Shown: piece after piece, positions 12,049 through 23,095 of the stretch
Numbering within the stretch: position 1 is the first letter of the stretch
How the letters are laid out: each line of letters starts with the position of its first letter
Assembly: GCA_025716855.1 (NCBI GenBank)
Contig: JAIXMQ010000042.1
Coordinates: forward strand, 124,001 to 188,000
Length of the DNA stretch: 64,000 bases
DNA from: Pilaira anomala
Lineage: Eukaryota; Mucoromycota; Mucoromycetes; Mucorales; Mucoraceae
Direction of reading: 5' to 3'
The notes under the pieces: model-generated
The model's database searches: none
What the model saw: only the letters and a program-made list of their open reading frames with translations
What the model was told of the DNA's origin: nothing
Made by a program: the position numbers and the translations under genes

Positions 12049-12644
12049 ATGTCAAGTAAAGAAGATTCAGCAGCAACAACACCACCAGTACCAACAACAA
12101 CAGCCACACCACCACCTACTACTGCTTTATTAGCAGGTTCAGCAGGTGCTTTTGGTGCTGGTCTTTTGGGTGCAATTTGGTATACGAGAAGAAAGCAAAA
12201 TAAGAGAATGGCACAAGAGATCTTGGAAGACAATGTACCTACCAAACCAAAAAATATCTATACACCACCTAAATATATACCACCTGTTATGACACCTGCT
12301 GAACAAATTATCGCCAAAAAGGAAGCTTCTCTTTATGCTTTCAAGACTTTAGGTTACGGTACATTATTGGCTTTCGGAGGAGCTGGTTTATTAGCTACCA
12401 TAGTTGGATATTGTTTAGAAGTGCGCAACGTATGTATTTCTATATTAGAATCTGAGAAGATGCAAGTATTAAAAATAGCTGTCATTTTTTTTTTTTTTTT
12501 TTTTAGTTTCAAGAATTTTCGGATAAACTTAAAATTATTGTACCTAAAAAGACTGCCAACTTGAGAAAAATGTTAGGCGGAACCAAGCTTGAGATGACTG
12601 CTGAAGAACAAGCAGAGATTGATAACATTAATTTAGATGAATAA
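12049..12644 (+). CDS. TMEM242-like small mitochondrial membrane protein
   Basis: Two exons: 12049-12429 and 12507-12644; 172 aa. A Pro/Thr-rich start (MSSKEDSAATTPPVPTT) is followed by two predicted membrane segments, ~26-45 (LLAGSAGAFGAGLLGAIWY) and ~103-123 (TLGYGTLLAFGGAGLLATIV), and a tail FQEFSDKLKIIVPKKT. The spacing and the motifs L-A-LG-GT--AF-G-G and F--K---I-P match the TMEM242 family. In mammals that family is an inner-membrane factor that helps assemble the ATP synthase c-ring and complex I. Function in this fungus is by family only. The intron is T-rich with an 18-T polypyrimidine tract. Confidence 0.75.
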
Positions 12645-12899
12645 AAAAAAAGAGGGATACAAAAGATGATGCCGAGATTGAAAATTGAAGATATGGTGAA
12701 ACACGCAATACCTACATTAAACTTTAGTCTTGTCTGATTAAAAGAAAGTCAACTAAAATAAAAATTTATAATAGATATACGTCATTGACAATTGATTAGA
12801 TAAAAAAAAACATAAAAAGGGCCTCCTATGTATTTTAGTTTAGTTCTTCTTCTTTTTGTTTATATAAACAAAATAAATAAATATTAAATATATATCATT

Positions 12900-13992
12900 A
12901 TGTCAGACACTATCGAAGCTAAAGACTGGGCACTCTTGCGTGACCCTGTAATTCGCGTAGAAAGATTAGCTGAAATTAGACAAAAATTAGGTTTCATCAT
13001 TGATATGGACAATGTTATTTACAAGGTAATTAAGGAAACACAACAAATTGACAGCGGTAAAAAATTAAACTGGTGGTATATATTCTTAGGGTTCTAGTTT
13101 ATTGCCTGGTGCTAAAGAACTTGTTCAATTTTTGGATGACAATAACAAAAAGTATCTGTTCTTAACTAATGCTTCCTCTTGTACTCCTCGTGAATTACAA
13201 AATAAATTCGCAATTCTTGGTCTTCAAGTCTCTCAAGACCACTTTATTACATCAGGTCAAGCCACTGCATATTTCCTTGAATCACAAATGCCTGAAGGTG
13301 GTACTGTCTATGTAATCGGCGAACCTGGTCTCTGTTGGGCTTTATATGAGAAAGGATTCTACATGAACGATCATAACCCAGATTATGTTGTTTTGGGGGA
13401 AACTGCAAATTACAATTTCGAGAAAATTACCAAAGCTGTACAACTTGTACAACAAGGTGCCAAATTAATTGCTACTAACCTCGATGTGGCAACTATGGAT
13501 TCAGATGGCAACAGCGTACCTTCCACTGGTGCTTTTGCGGCTTGTATTGAGATGGTAACAAAGACCAAGGCCTTCTCTTGTGGTAAACCTTCTGCTTTAA
13601 TCATGCGATATGCTCAACGTCAACTTGGTTTAAGTAGATCTCAAACATGTATTATTGGTGACCGTATGGAAACTGAGTAAGTACAGAATTTTATTGGATG
13701 ATGAGCTATCTTGTTTATTTATCATAATTTTAGCATTGCTGCGGGAATCTCGTCAGAGATTAGTTCTATTCTTGTTTTATCAGGCGTCTCCGGTATGAAT
13801 GACTTGAACCAATTTGCTTATAGACCTTATATTATTTTAGACGGTGTGTTTGAAATTCCTAATAATGATACAACCAACAAAGTATCTGACGAAGAATTAG
13901 AAGAAGCTGAAAGAAGGGTAACTCTACAAGTCTTTATTTGTTTTTTTTTTTTGTGTATTAACATGTGTTTCTTTTAGGCGTCTTTATTGTAA
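12900..13992 (+). CDS. NagD/PHO13-type HAD phosphatase (4-nitrophenylphosphatase / phosphoglycolate phosphatase-like)
   Basis: Four exons: 12900-13025, 13090-13676, 13734-13917 and 13978-13992; 303 aa. HAD motifs in order: motif I DMDNVIYKG (residues ~36-44), motif II FLTNASS, motif III Lys in SCGKPSALIM, motif IV IGDRMETDIAAG. The C2-type cap (GGTVYVIGEPGL, PDYVVLGETANYNFEKI) places it in HAD subfamily IIA with yeast Pho13 and mammalian PGP, cytosolic enzymes that clear phosphoglycolate and other toxic side-products. One oddity: motif I has Asn where the family normally has Gly (DMDGV), although both catalytic Asp are kept. The last exon is just 15 nt (ASLL-stop). It could be a diverged paralogue with altered substrate preference. 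Confidence 0.88.
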
Positions 13993-14103
13993 AAACCTTT
14001 TATCTTATTGGTTTAAACTATTTTTATTTTTTAAATAAAATAAACAACTCTGTGAATATTTATCTATCTTTCACCCTTTTTTTTTCTCACTTTACATAAT
14101 ATT

Positions 14104-15879
14104 ATGGATTTTATTAAACTTGAACGAGTTGAACCTTTGCAAAGTTCTAGTTCCATTGTTCCCATGCCAAGACCTGCAACTAATCAGCCGGTACCGTTTT
14201 CTGCTGCAAATTACCAAGGAGGGATTACTGGCTTAAACAGTCAATTTAACAAACTTCGAACAAAAACCTTTGAGCCGTTACCTATCCCGCCCGAAGTAAT
14301 TCCAATTATGGCTTTTTCTGACGAAGTGAATGAGTATGAGAATCTTTTCTTACAAGAAAGTGAGCGCGTAGATAACTTGAGTATAAAGGATTTACTCTCA
14401 CCTTTCAGTACCTTTAAACCACCTCTTACCAAAGCTTCCCATTTTGGAAAGATCATGTTCTTAACCAAGTTGCTAACAAGAATTAATAAAAATCCCATGG
14501 TACTCTCAAATATGTTATTTTTTTTTCTTTTTTAAAAAAAGGTTCTTAACATCTTTTTGTATCTGTAGAACTTCGACCCGGCCATAATCTGTTGCGATAG
14601 GCAATCTGAAAAAAATCTCTATGATTGTTTTTCTCTCGCAAATTTCAACTTGAAACCTTTATCTGAACTCTTTCCCAGAAGCGGTGTTTTCGGTATTATT
14701 GTTAAAATAAGAAAGAAGATTAAAGAACCTAAAGAAGTAATTTGATCGTGTGAGTATATGAAAATAGCATTAATTTTTTTTTTATATATATTTTTTTAGT
14801 ACAAACCTATCACTAAAGGTGAAGTAGATGCAATCTTTATCTATGACTCGGCTTGCAAAGCTAACGTTGATAAAGAAATGGCATTACTAAAAGGTATCGG
14901 AGGTAAAGGTACACCTCTCTTATTCTATATTGCTTGTATGGATACCATTGAAATGCGTATCCATACATTCAATCGTTGTGCTCCTGTTTCTGTCAATTGG
15001 GATACCAAAGTAAACAGCTTAACACACGAGTTGCAACAATCACTATTATTACAACCAAACAGACGGCCACATCAAATTGCAGTAAATGCATGGAATGATC
15101 ATTTATCACAAACTATTTTCAATCGGTTGTATGTAAAAGATGAAAGTATTTATGTTTTCAAATTTCCTACTAAAGGAGCTTTGCTCCTTGAATTGAACTC
15201 GTTCTTACTTCATCATCCTCATCCTGATGAAGACTCTGTTTCTGAAGCAGTTTTTACTCCTCCCCGTAATACCAACGCTTCGGTTGACGAAGCAGCTGCA
15301 GATAGACCTTCTGTTGCTGCTACTTCATATCATGCTAGAGGTTCTGCTTCCATTACTACTACTGCTCTTAAACCTAATACTTATCCTAAACAAAACCATC
15401 AGGCTTCTGCTAGTGCTGACAAATCTTCTTGCATTCATCCTGATAGGGCTAGGATGATACAAAAAATCGATACTTCTGATGAGGCTTTGAATGCTGCAAG
15501 TAAGAAAAGACAACGGGAAGAAGACTTTGATGTTGAAGATGATAAACATCATAAAACAAAAAAGACATCCGAAGTATCTGTAAGTATAGAAAGATAGTTA
15601 TATCATATTTTACATTTACATATATTTATATATATCCGAAATGAAAATTTGCATGAAATGAATGACTTTACTTTTTTTTTTTTACTTTTGTAGGCGTATT
15701 TACCTGCTTCTTTGGGAAGATCACCTACAACAACTTCACCAGGTAATGTTGGAACTGAAGAAGTAAATGAATCAACTGGAGTAAAATCTCTCGCAAATGA
15801 TTTTACCACCAGATTTAATAGCTTTTTCGCAAATGCCTTTCAAAAATTCGAAAATGATATACGTGATATTAAACTCTAA
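14104..15879 (+). CDS. Probable HDA1-complex subunit 2/3-like protein (HDA2-3 domain)
   Basis: Four exons: 14104-14499, 14569-14736, 14800-15579 and 15694-15879; 509 aa. No exact family match is certain. The order SHFGKIMFLTKLLTRINKNP, AIICCDRQSEKNLYDCFS, FNLKPLSELFPR, VDAIFIYDSACKANVDKEM and TPLLFYIACMDTIEMRI follows the SNF2-C-like fold of fungal Hda2/Hda3 (class II HDAC complex subunits). Those families carry 'gK---Ld-LL', 'Ii--- -Ld-le', 'YD-----' and 'tP---l---nTIE'. The C-terminal third is disordered (Ala/Ser/His-rich, then KKRQREEDFDVEDD and KTKK, a likely NLS), followed by a short helical end. The first ~70 residues have a nearly identical duplicate at 21967-23094, beyond a LINE (see findings). 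Alternative: another lineage-specific nuclear protein. Confidence 0.6.
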
Positions 15880-16192
15880 AAAACATGTCTCATCTCTCTG
15901 ACTCTTTTGGTTCTTTTTCTGTTTAAAGAATCATTTATGTTTAAATCTTAAAACCTTTTATTATCCTATATTTTGGAAAATAAATTAATCCAATTCTATG
16001 ATTTATGTCGTTGACTTTTTTCCTTGTACATCTAAATTGCTAAAAAAAAAGTTTACACTCACATTCTGTACGTCTGTTTTTTTTTTTAAAAAAAAAATAC
16101 CTAAAATAAACTTTGTGCTTCTGTTTCAAACATTGACTCTCTGTCTCGGTTTGAACTTGAGAAGCTTCAGAGATTTGTAAATTTGTAAAAAT

Positions 16193-16243
<51 letters not shown>

Positions 16244-16246
16244 CAT
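15880..16246. other. 3' flank of the HDA-like gene with T50 tract
   Basis: Noncoding. At 16133-16193 is a segment (CTGTCTCGGTTTGAAC, GAGAAGCTTCAGAGATTTG) that recurs at 23096-23145. It runs into an uninterrupted T50 at 16194-16243, directly before the first ATG of the LINE. Confidence 0.85.
16194..16243. repeat. T50 homopolymer at LINE 5' junction
   Basis: Fifty consecutive T, the longest homopolymer in the window. The counterpart flank copy at 23096-23145 is also followed by a T run but a short one (about 11), so the tract expanded on one side or marks the insertion join. Confidence 0.9.
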
Positions 16247-17605
16247 ATGGCTTCTTCCGCTAATAATTCAGATCCACCCTTGCCTGGTGGCCCGTCATAC
16301 TCGGCCGTTGCTAAACGTACGATTATTACCTCTAAATGAATCATGAATATAGCCGACACACATTCTTCCACCAACGAGCTTGTTAATTCTGAGACTGATA
16401 ACTCAATTACCATTATTCAGTTCAACATTTTGAAACATTCCCATCTGCCCGATGGTTACTTTCTTGACATCTCTAAGATCCCTAATGTCAAAGAACATGA
16501 AAACTTCGTCGAGATCGCTGATCAATATGGAGGTGCACATAAATTCCGTGGAATTAAAGTGTCAGGACGTAAAAAGATCGTTACATAGAGGTCCATCCCG
16601 ACCCCTCAATTGTCGACACCTTTACTACTAAAGGGGCAAGCTACGGAAAATCCAAGCTCCGACTTATTCCTTGTAAAGCTTTGGAAGTAGTCCACTTGAA
16701 CCTGTCTGATCTTCCTTTTCTGAGTTATATTGAACTGCGCTTAGAACTCCTTAAGGCGTTGTCTCTCTTTGGTGAAGTAAAGGATATAGGCCTCAAATTT
16801 GAACCAGTGCGTGGTTTCTTTATGGGTGGTGGGTATGCTGTTCTCCAACGTCCCAAGAACCATAACTTCAAGACATTGACACACAATATCTTCCTTGCTG
16901 TTTGTGATGAGTTTTGTCACGCAACTTTTCCTGTGATTCCTATTGGTGTAGGTACTGTCATTCCGAGCAACACACCAAGCATAAATGTCAAAAATCTAAA
17001 GATCGTATCATGTGCTATTCTTGCGATAAATATGGTCAATTTTCTAAAGATTGCCCAACATCCTCTCGATCCAAAGCCTCCGCGACTAGGTTATTCAAGA
17101 AACCCAGAAAGACTAGCACTCTGAAGAAGTAAATGTACCTGATGAAAAACGTCAGCCCTCCAAAGAGTTGATGAAATCTAAATGGTCTGACCCTACATCC
17201 GGGAACAACACTAAGATTCAAAATAAGGATACGGTGCCGAAGGCAACCAAGACCAACATAGAATCGGTTAATCCTTTTGAGGGTTTAAAACGTCTACCTG
17301 ACTCTGACGAAGATAAAGGTATGAAAGATGGCGATTATGATTCAGCTGAACATAGAGATGAGTCCGATCATGATACGGATGATGACGCTTCGGTTATGGA
17401 TGGCAGTAGTGACATAACTACTGAGGAATTAGAACAACTCATGAAGGATAGTGAAGAAATGGATGTTGACAATGGAGGTAAGACCACTGGATTTATCACA
17501 TTGATTAATGGAAAACCAATTGCATCTTTTGGAAATAAACCTCAACGCGAAGGTTTAACGGCTGGCGTAGACGATCAGCTTGCTATCAATCAATCTATGA
17601 ATTAA
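16247..17605 (+). pseudogene. LINE ORF1 (gag-like, CCHC), broken
   Basis: Starts MASSANNSDPPLPGGPSYSA and breaks at a TGA (16336-16338). It is resumed in other frames (VNSETDNSITIIQFNIL; LPFLSYIELRLELLKALSLF), with further shifts near 16590 and 16900. A cysteine cluster around 16905-17060 includes CYSCDKYGQFSKDC, a CX2CX4HX4C knuckle whose His is Gln here. The acidic C-terminal part (17168-17605) is still open. ORF1 proteins bind element RNA as RNP; this copy cannot make one. Confidence 0.8.
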
Positions 17606-19568
17606 TGAAAGAAAATCAAATTTCTTTCAAATATGGCTCACTAAACGGTAATAGTTTAGTGAAAACACAATCATTATATATACGCCATCTCCGAGAACTT
17701 CAATTACACATTCTATCTATTCAAGAAACACACGCCACTCCTTCCACTATATCAACTCTAGATACACAATTCCAAGCCCAACAAACATTTCGGACTTATT
17801 ATTGCGGTATCATTTCCCTCTCCCCTGATTACATTTTAACACCTATTAATACTAACAATTACTATACTTCTGGTTGATTCATTCTATGTAAGGTACATCA
17901 TCCACATCAATTCTATGAACCATTCTATATCATGAATATTTATGTACCTGCTGATTCTAATGTGAATCGACGCTCTTTCTTCGAAGCCTTAAGTGACCTA
18001 TTATACAACCTTCGAGACACTATCACCTGGGACAATTTAATTATATCTGGTGATTTCAACTACGACATGACTCGAGATATTGACAGCAATAAAGGTCTTT
18101 ACAAGACATCTACACAATGGCTATCTATTCTAGAAATCAAATTCTACAACGCAATGATACACAATGAAATGCAGCACATTCCTACTTTTCAACGCACAGC
18201 TGGGATAGTATCGACTATTGACTATATCTATCTAGGACATGTCATCACAACTCGGCTCGTGGACAATTCATTGCAATATATTCACTCTAACTGGTCTGGC
18301 CATGCTCTACTACAAATTACTCTAAAAATAGGACCTGCTAAAATTGGTCCTGGCTTATGGCGAGGTAATTCATGTTATGCACACAACCCTAAATTTAAAA
18401 AAATACTGCAAAAAAAAAAAAAATATATCATCCCTTCTAGAAAACGATAACCTTGAATTACGTATAACACCACAAACTCTATGGGATGGTATTAAAAGGC
18501 GGCTACTAAACAATGTATTAAATCGTTTGGTATAAAACATGTATCATGGCGTAGATCCGCTCTCAAACAATTGGAACAGAAACGAAATAATTTCTTACGA
18601 TCGAAACCACCAATCGCAACTCGTATTATGATACTGCCAAGAATTGACAACATGATCGAAGCATTACAGCAGGAATTGGTGGAGATTGCAGCTTTGAAAT
18701 CTGGAGTGAATTGGAGAGAAAAATGTGAGAAATCAGCGAAATATCTGAAATCAATCCATCAACATCGAACTGCCCAGCAATATATGCCTGGTTTAAGAGA
18801 ACCAACTATTTCAACCAGCACCACACCAGAGTTACCAGCTATATCACAATATAGTGCTACAATACAGACAATAGCTCAAATGTTTTATCAAAGACTCTAT
18901 AATTGCTGATGATGTTGACGATAAAAGCATTGGAGCTTACCTGAATGAAGTTACACCCACCAGTACATTAACTGAGGAGGAATCAGACCTCTTGACTTCA
19001 CCAATCACGCTTCATGAATTACAGACTCAAGCATCTCGATTATCGTCCCAAAGTAGTCCAGGATCAGATGGACTAGGATACTCCTATCTTGCACTTTTAT
19101 TTCTATTAAGAAACTTGGTAAGGTGGCTCTAACAGTATATAGTGATGCTCTTGACAGTATTTTCCCCGAATCGTGGCAGGATATCAGAGTACAGCTACTA
19201 CCAAAAAAAGACGACTTATCTCCTTTAAAAAATTGGCGCCCTATTTCTTTGATCAACTGTTGTGATGCCAAGATCTTCACCCGAATTTTAGCTAAGCGAT
19301 TGGGAGGGATAATTAATAATATTTTAAATGTATATCAAACTGGTTTTATTCCTGGTAGGTTTATTGGCGATAATGGGTTTGCTGTGTCTAAGATACTTGA
19401 TCAAAGTAGAGGTTTAGATTATCCAGGTGTAGGTATCTTATTGGATCAAGAAAAAGCCTATGACCGAGTACATCCTCACTACCTAAAACGAGTTTTGGAA
19501 TATTTCGATTTTCCTATCTCTTTTATTCAATGCATCTCCACCCTTTTTTTTTTTGACAATTCAGTGTA

Positions 19569-20199
19569 TGTTAAGGATGCTTATAGGCACAGCTAAATAA
19601 ATACGTGATCATTGTAGTTATTATATATATTATTTTATTACTATTATTATTAAAGCAAGATCATGGTTTAATGTTGGCATAGGCAAACCACATTACTTTC
19701 TCATAGGTCAATAACATAACAGGTTGCCATATATGGGAAGTGACAGTAACAAGAGTTTGTTTAATCTTGCATGAATTTCCGATCAAAGTAACTCGCCAAT
19801 AGATACGCGTAAGTATAACTGAGAATAATCTAGTAGAATGTAACACAGGAAGAAGACATTATTTCATATCTAATTATCATCATAACAATATTATATCATA
19901 GCAAATTACATCACATCTTTATTATCAGCATTATAACTTATAACCAATAATCATCATGAACATACTTACCTTTACCATATTTATATACATCTTCTATGAT
20001 ATCAATTGATATCACTTTCCGTATGTTTCCGCTAAAAAAAACATATAAATATGACCATCATTTAGATAGTTTTCCCCATGTCTGATTTTATATCTTTCTT
20101 TCTATAAATAAAAACTATCGTAACAGAGTTTTAACAATACTTTCTTCGTATCTTTTATTCCCTTTAAGTTTACCTTTATTCTCTTTCCCATCCAAAACA
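19569..20199. mobile_element. Solo LTR, 631 bp, with 5-bp target-site duplication GTGTA
   Basis: It begins TGTTAAGGATG and ends CATCCAAAACA, a TG...CA LTR with short terminal inverted repeat TGTT--GGATG. It is flanked on both sides by GTGTA (19564-19568 and 20200-20204). Removing the element plus one TSD restores continuous LINE reverse-transcriptase coding sequence (SVY to INGFF). The 3' part carries TATAAATA-type sequences. Orientation not determined. Classic product of LTR-LTR recombination. Confidence 0.85.
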
Positions 20200-20369
20200 G
20201 TGTACATTAATATTAACGGATTCTTCACCAATACGATCACTCAACAAAGAGGTTTACGACAAGGGGATCCACTGTCTCCTCTACTATTTAACTTAGCCAT
20301 GGAACCGTTTTTGTTACATATTTTACAGGAAGATGGATTCAATGGATATAGTTCTGAGATGTTCGAGCT

Positions 20370-21645
20370 ATTATAGTGATAGAACAAACGAAAATAAAAG
20401 CAATAAAAAGTATATAACAAAGTTAAAATAAATCAGACTGCAAAAATAAACTAAACTTTATTAAAAGGTACAAAAAGTGTTTGGTTATACATATATAGTA
20501 AATAGTTAGAAGTTAAACAAGCGATGCATGAATTGTGAAACATAGCCATGATCAATGATCTATTACAATAAACATGTTGCTGAAAATAGGATAAAAGGTC
20601 CCCAAGTATTATAACTGGTTCTGTACCTGATAATTATAAAAGAGGCTTGTTAATCATAGAAACAATGATGTGATTTATATATTAGCCAATTAGATAATTA
20701 TTGTAGTGTGAATAAACTTATATAATCGTAAAGTAGTGAAGGATATTTAGAACATGTGTAATTATATGAGAATATAATGTGCTCGTTCACAACAAGTTCG
20801 AGAGATGGGCCCAGTGACAATATCCATCCAATTACTACCACCACTGCTACTACTGCTACTACTACTGCTACTAATACTACTACGATTATGTTGTATTTGA
20901 CCTATACTACTCAGATAAAAAGGATATTACAGAACTCTCATTTAAACAATAAATGACTATATTACTTAAAGATTGACATATCAATACGAATTGATAAACA
21001 ATACAATGTTATAAAATAATTATCGGACTATGGGAAATTCATGATGTAGAATTAACACTAAATTCTGATAATTCAATCCAAAACCTATTACAAGTTTAGA
21101 TTGAATAATTATATTAGTAAAATACTTGTAGGAAGCAAAGCGATGTTGCATTATATGTTTAATAGTTGAGTAGATACACCTATTAAACCAGAACAGATTG
21201 AGTAATAATCCGGGCTAACTCTTGTATTTATAATAAAGAATATATGACAGACCTTGTATATATTCATACCTTATATTATGTGCTTTGGGCAATAAATAAA
21301 GGTAAAAGATCGTCGGTACGTAATTGAATTAAGTCATTGTGTTAACTCGATTGAGCGCTATGACAGGGTAATCCAGTACCTGTCATATATCAGATACAAA
21401 CACCTACACTGTTCTACTTACATCATGCAAAACTAAAAAGATAAAATAATAAACAATATATCACGTTAGACATTAGAGCTGATATATAGACTAATTAATA
21501 CTATAACATTATGTCATTAACAAATCTTTAGTAATAATATAAATAGTCGCATATTTTAGAAATATGGAGCTCTCAGTTAATTTTGAATAAACCCCCTTTG
21601 TTCGTTGTCATTTAATTTATCGTCTTTTATTTTATTTTATAAAAC
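20370..21645. mobile_element. Second insertion into the LINE RT (boundaries approximate)
   Basis: LINE coding homology stops after GYSSEM (about 20363) and resumes at LQTEFQQIKCLAYA (about 21651). The ~1.28 kb between has no protein homology. It holds a CTA/ACT-rich patch (20837-20884), a hairpin TATGACAGG/CCTGTCATA (about 21359-21387) and AATAAA-type signals near its right end. A possible LTR start TGTTCGAG lies at 20364, but no matching CA end with TSD was found. Confidence 0.5.
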
Positions 21646-21966
21646 CCTTCAAACCGAATTCCAACAGATTAAATGCCTTGCGTATGCTAATGATGTGTGT
21701 GTCTTACTCGATTAACCTGAAGAACTTGGCCTGCTTTTATACCATATGCAACGTTACGCTGATGTGTCCAATGCCAAATTCAATGAAGATAAATGAGAAG
21801 CCTTTTTCCTAAATGGTAAGTTAGACATGGAATGGAAGGGACTATTAGAATCATATAATATTCGTAAGTATTATTATGATGGGGCTCCCGATATTCTTCG
21901 ATACCTTGGTTTTCGCTTCCCTTTTGGTTCAACCCAACGCCAACTCTTCGAAGCTCGCTTATTTCA

Positions 21967-22075
21967 AGTTCCATGGTCCCCATGCCAAGACCTGTAACTA
22001 ATCAGCCGGTACCGTTTACTGCTGCAAATTACCAAGGAGGGATTACTGGCTTAAACAGTCAATTTAACAAACTTC
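21967..22075 (+). pseudogene. Duplicated fragment of the HDA-like gene, part 1
   Basis: Nearly identical to 14149-14255 (exon 1 of the HDA-like gene): CCATGCCAAGACCTG, AACTAATCAGCCGGTACCG and AATTACCAAGGAGGG are shared. There are only a handful of substitutions over the ~200 bp of parts 1+2 (about 97% identity). It lacks the start codon and promoter and abuts the end of the LINE directly. Interrupted after ACTTC by the next insertion. Confidence 0.92.
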
Positions 22076-22996
22076 TTGTCGTATTTGCATCATCTCTACT
22101 TATTTAAACATATGTAGATCAGGGATATAAAACTAAACATTATAATAAAAACCTGTTATCTCCTCATAATAATATACATGTTTAACATTGTATATTATAA
22201 TCAATATCTTGAACCCAAAGGAAATCCTCTATATTTAAATGTAGATACAATTGACTTCAAATATGATTGCCGGTAGAATACCATGAGCAAATATTAAAAC
22301 ATAAAATTGGGATTAAATAAAAAACCAAAATCGATTCTCAATTTATATTAATAAATAGAATAAGAGATATTTACTGTTAATAGTCTCGATACAAGATTAG
22401 CTACCTTGTGTTGGGATAAGAACGACTATTACCAGTAAAAATACATTATTCATCTATTAATAATAAAGCGATATTATATTACCCGTATAAAAAATAAGAA
22501 TGAAAAGAATAACGATGTTGGAATAACAAGTATCCCAACAACTGATCAAATCAATCCCAAAAACGGGAAAACATAATTCAATCCAAGTAGAACAACAGGA
22601 TTGACCGGGTCGTACAATAAAAAATAGTTCTTTGTCAATTAAAGTAAAAACATTTACCAATGAAATCTGTAGCAATGGATCCTAGATCGATAATTAACCC
22701 TGTAATATAATTACAAGGTATAATTGATCAGGGGCATAGATTGTTATCCAGTCGAATAGACAGGATTCAAGATTATTTATGGTCAATTCGAAAGAGTAGA
22801 ACGTTTATATTCAAAAGCAGAGGAATTGGGTATAGATTCATTTAAGCCCATTAAAAGATGGTCCTTTTCAAACACAATCATCAAGATATTCAGGATATAT
22901 AAAGATGATTATTATTTTAGTTTAAAAGAGTTCTTTTCAGTTTTATTTTATAATAAAAATTACCTAAGTCTTTTCTCATTAAGCCGTATTGTGCAC
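22076..22996. mobile_element. 921-bp insertion flanked by ACTTC direct repeats
   Basis: It splits the duplicated gene fragment exactly at ACTTC, which is present on both sides (22071-22075 and 22997-23001), so it is an insertion with 5-bp target duplication. It starts TTGTCGTATTTGC and ends CGTATTGTGCAC. The ends are not inverted repeats and not a clean TG...CA. A stretch from TG (22077) to GTAGCA (~22673) could be an LTR followed by a short internal remnant. A small open stretch (RLYSKAEELGIDSFKPIKRW, ~22795) has no recognised homology. Element class unresolved. Confidence 0.6.
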
Positions 22997-23094
22997 ACTT
23001 CGAAAAAAAAACCTTTGAGCCGTTACCTATCCCGCCCGAAGTAATTCCAATTATGGCTTTTTCTGACGAAGTGAATGAGTATGAGAATCTTTTC
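22997..23094 (+). pseudogene. Duplicated fragment of the HDA-like gene, part 2
   Basis: It continues the copy, matching 14251-14349 (TTGAGCCGTTACCTATCCC, AATTATGGCTTTTTCTGACG). It stops at GAGAATCTTTTC and jumps straight to the downstream flank sequence, missing the equivalent of 14350-16131 (rest of the gene). Non-functional. Confidence 0.92.
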
Positions 23095-23095
23095 A

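Larger units (their letters stand above)
16247..21966 (+). mobile_element. Decayed APE-type LINE (non-LTR retrotransposon), interrupted by later insertions
   Basis: Two-ORF element in + orientation: ORF1 with a CCHC zinc knuckle, then ORF2 with apurinic endonuclease and reverse transcriptase. The stop and start overlap (TAATG, 17603-17607). Both ORFs carry frameshifts and nonsense codons, and RT motif C reads YAND, so the element is dead. It is interrupted by a solo LTR (19569-20199) and by a second insertion (roughly 20370-21645). It ends without poly(A) at about 21966, where sequence switches to a copy of the adjacent host gene. Arrangement resembles zygomycete LINEs; clade not assigned. 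Confidence 0.88.
17605..21966 (+). pseudogene. LINE ORF2 (APE endonuclease + reverse transcriptase), broken
   Basis: Endonuclease landmarks: LNGNSLVKT, LSIQETHATP (catalytic Glu), IISGDFNYD, STIDYIYLG and SGHALL (usually SDHALL). An internal TGA sits at 17876-17878 and a frameshift at an A13 run near 18412. RT landmarks: KNWRPISLINCCDAKIFTRI, GVGILLDQEKAYDRV (motif A), then after the solo LTR QRGLRQGDPLSPLLFNLA (motif B), and after the second insertion KCLAYANDVCVLLD (motif C, YADD changed to YAND). Homology ends near LFEARLF; no RNase H or poly(A) is seen. Pseudogene. Confidence 0.85.

Noticed and set aside
14104..16246. HDA-like gene as a transposon ORF, because part of it is repeated
   Set aside because: It has four phased exons and chromatin-protein-like features, and only a small exon-1 piece plus 3' flank is duplicated; the copy is the derivative.
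20364..21650. Second insertion as a solo LTR starting TGTTCGAG
   Set aside because: No CA-terminated end with a matching 5-bp duplication could be found, so LTR status was not asserted.
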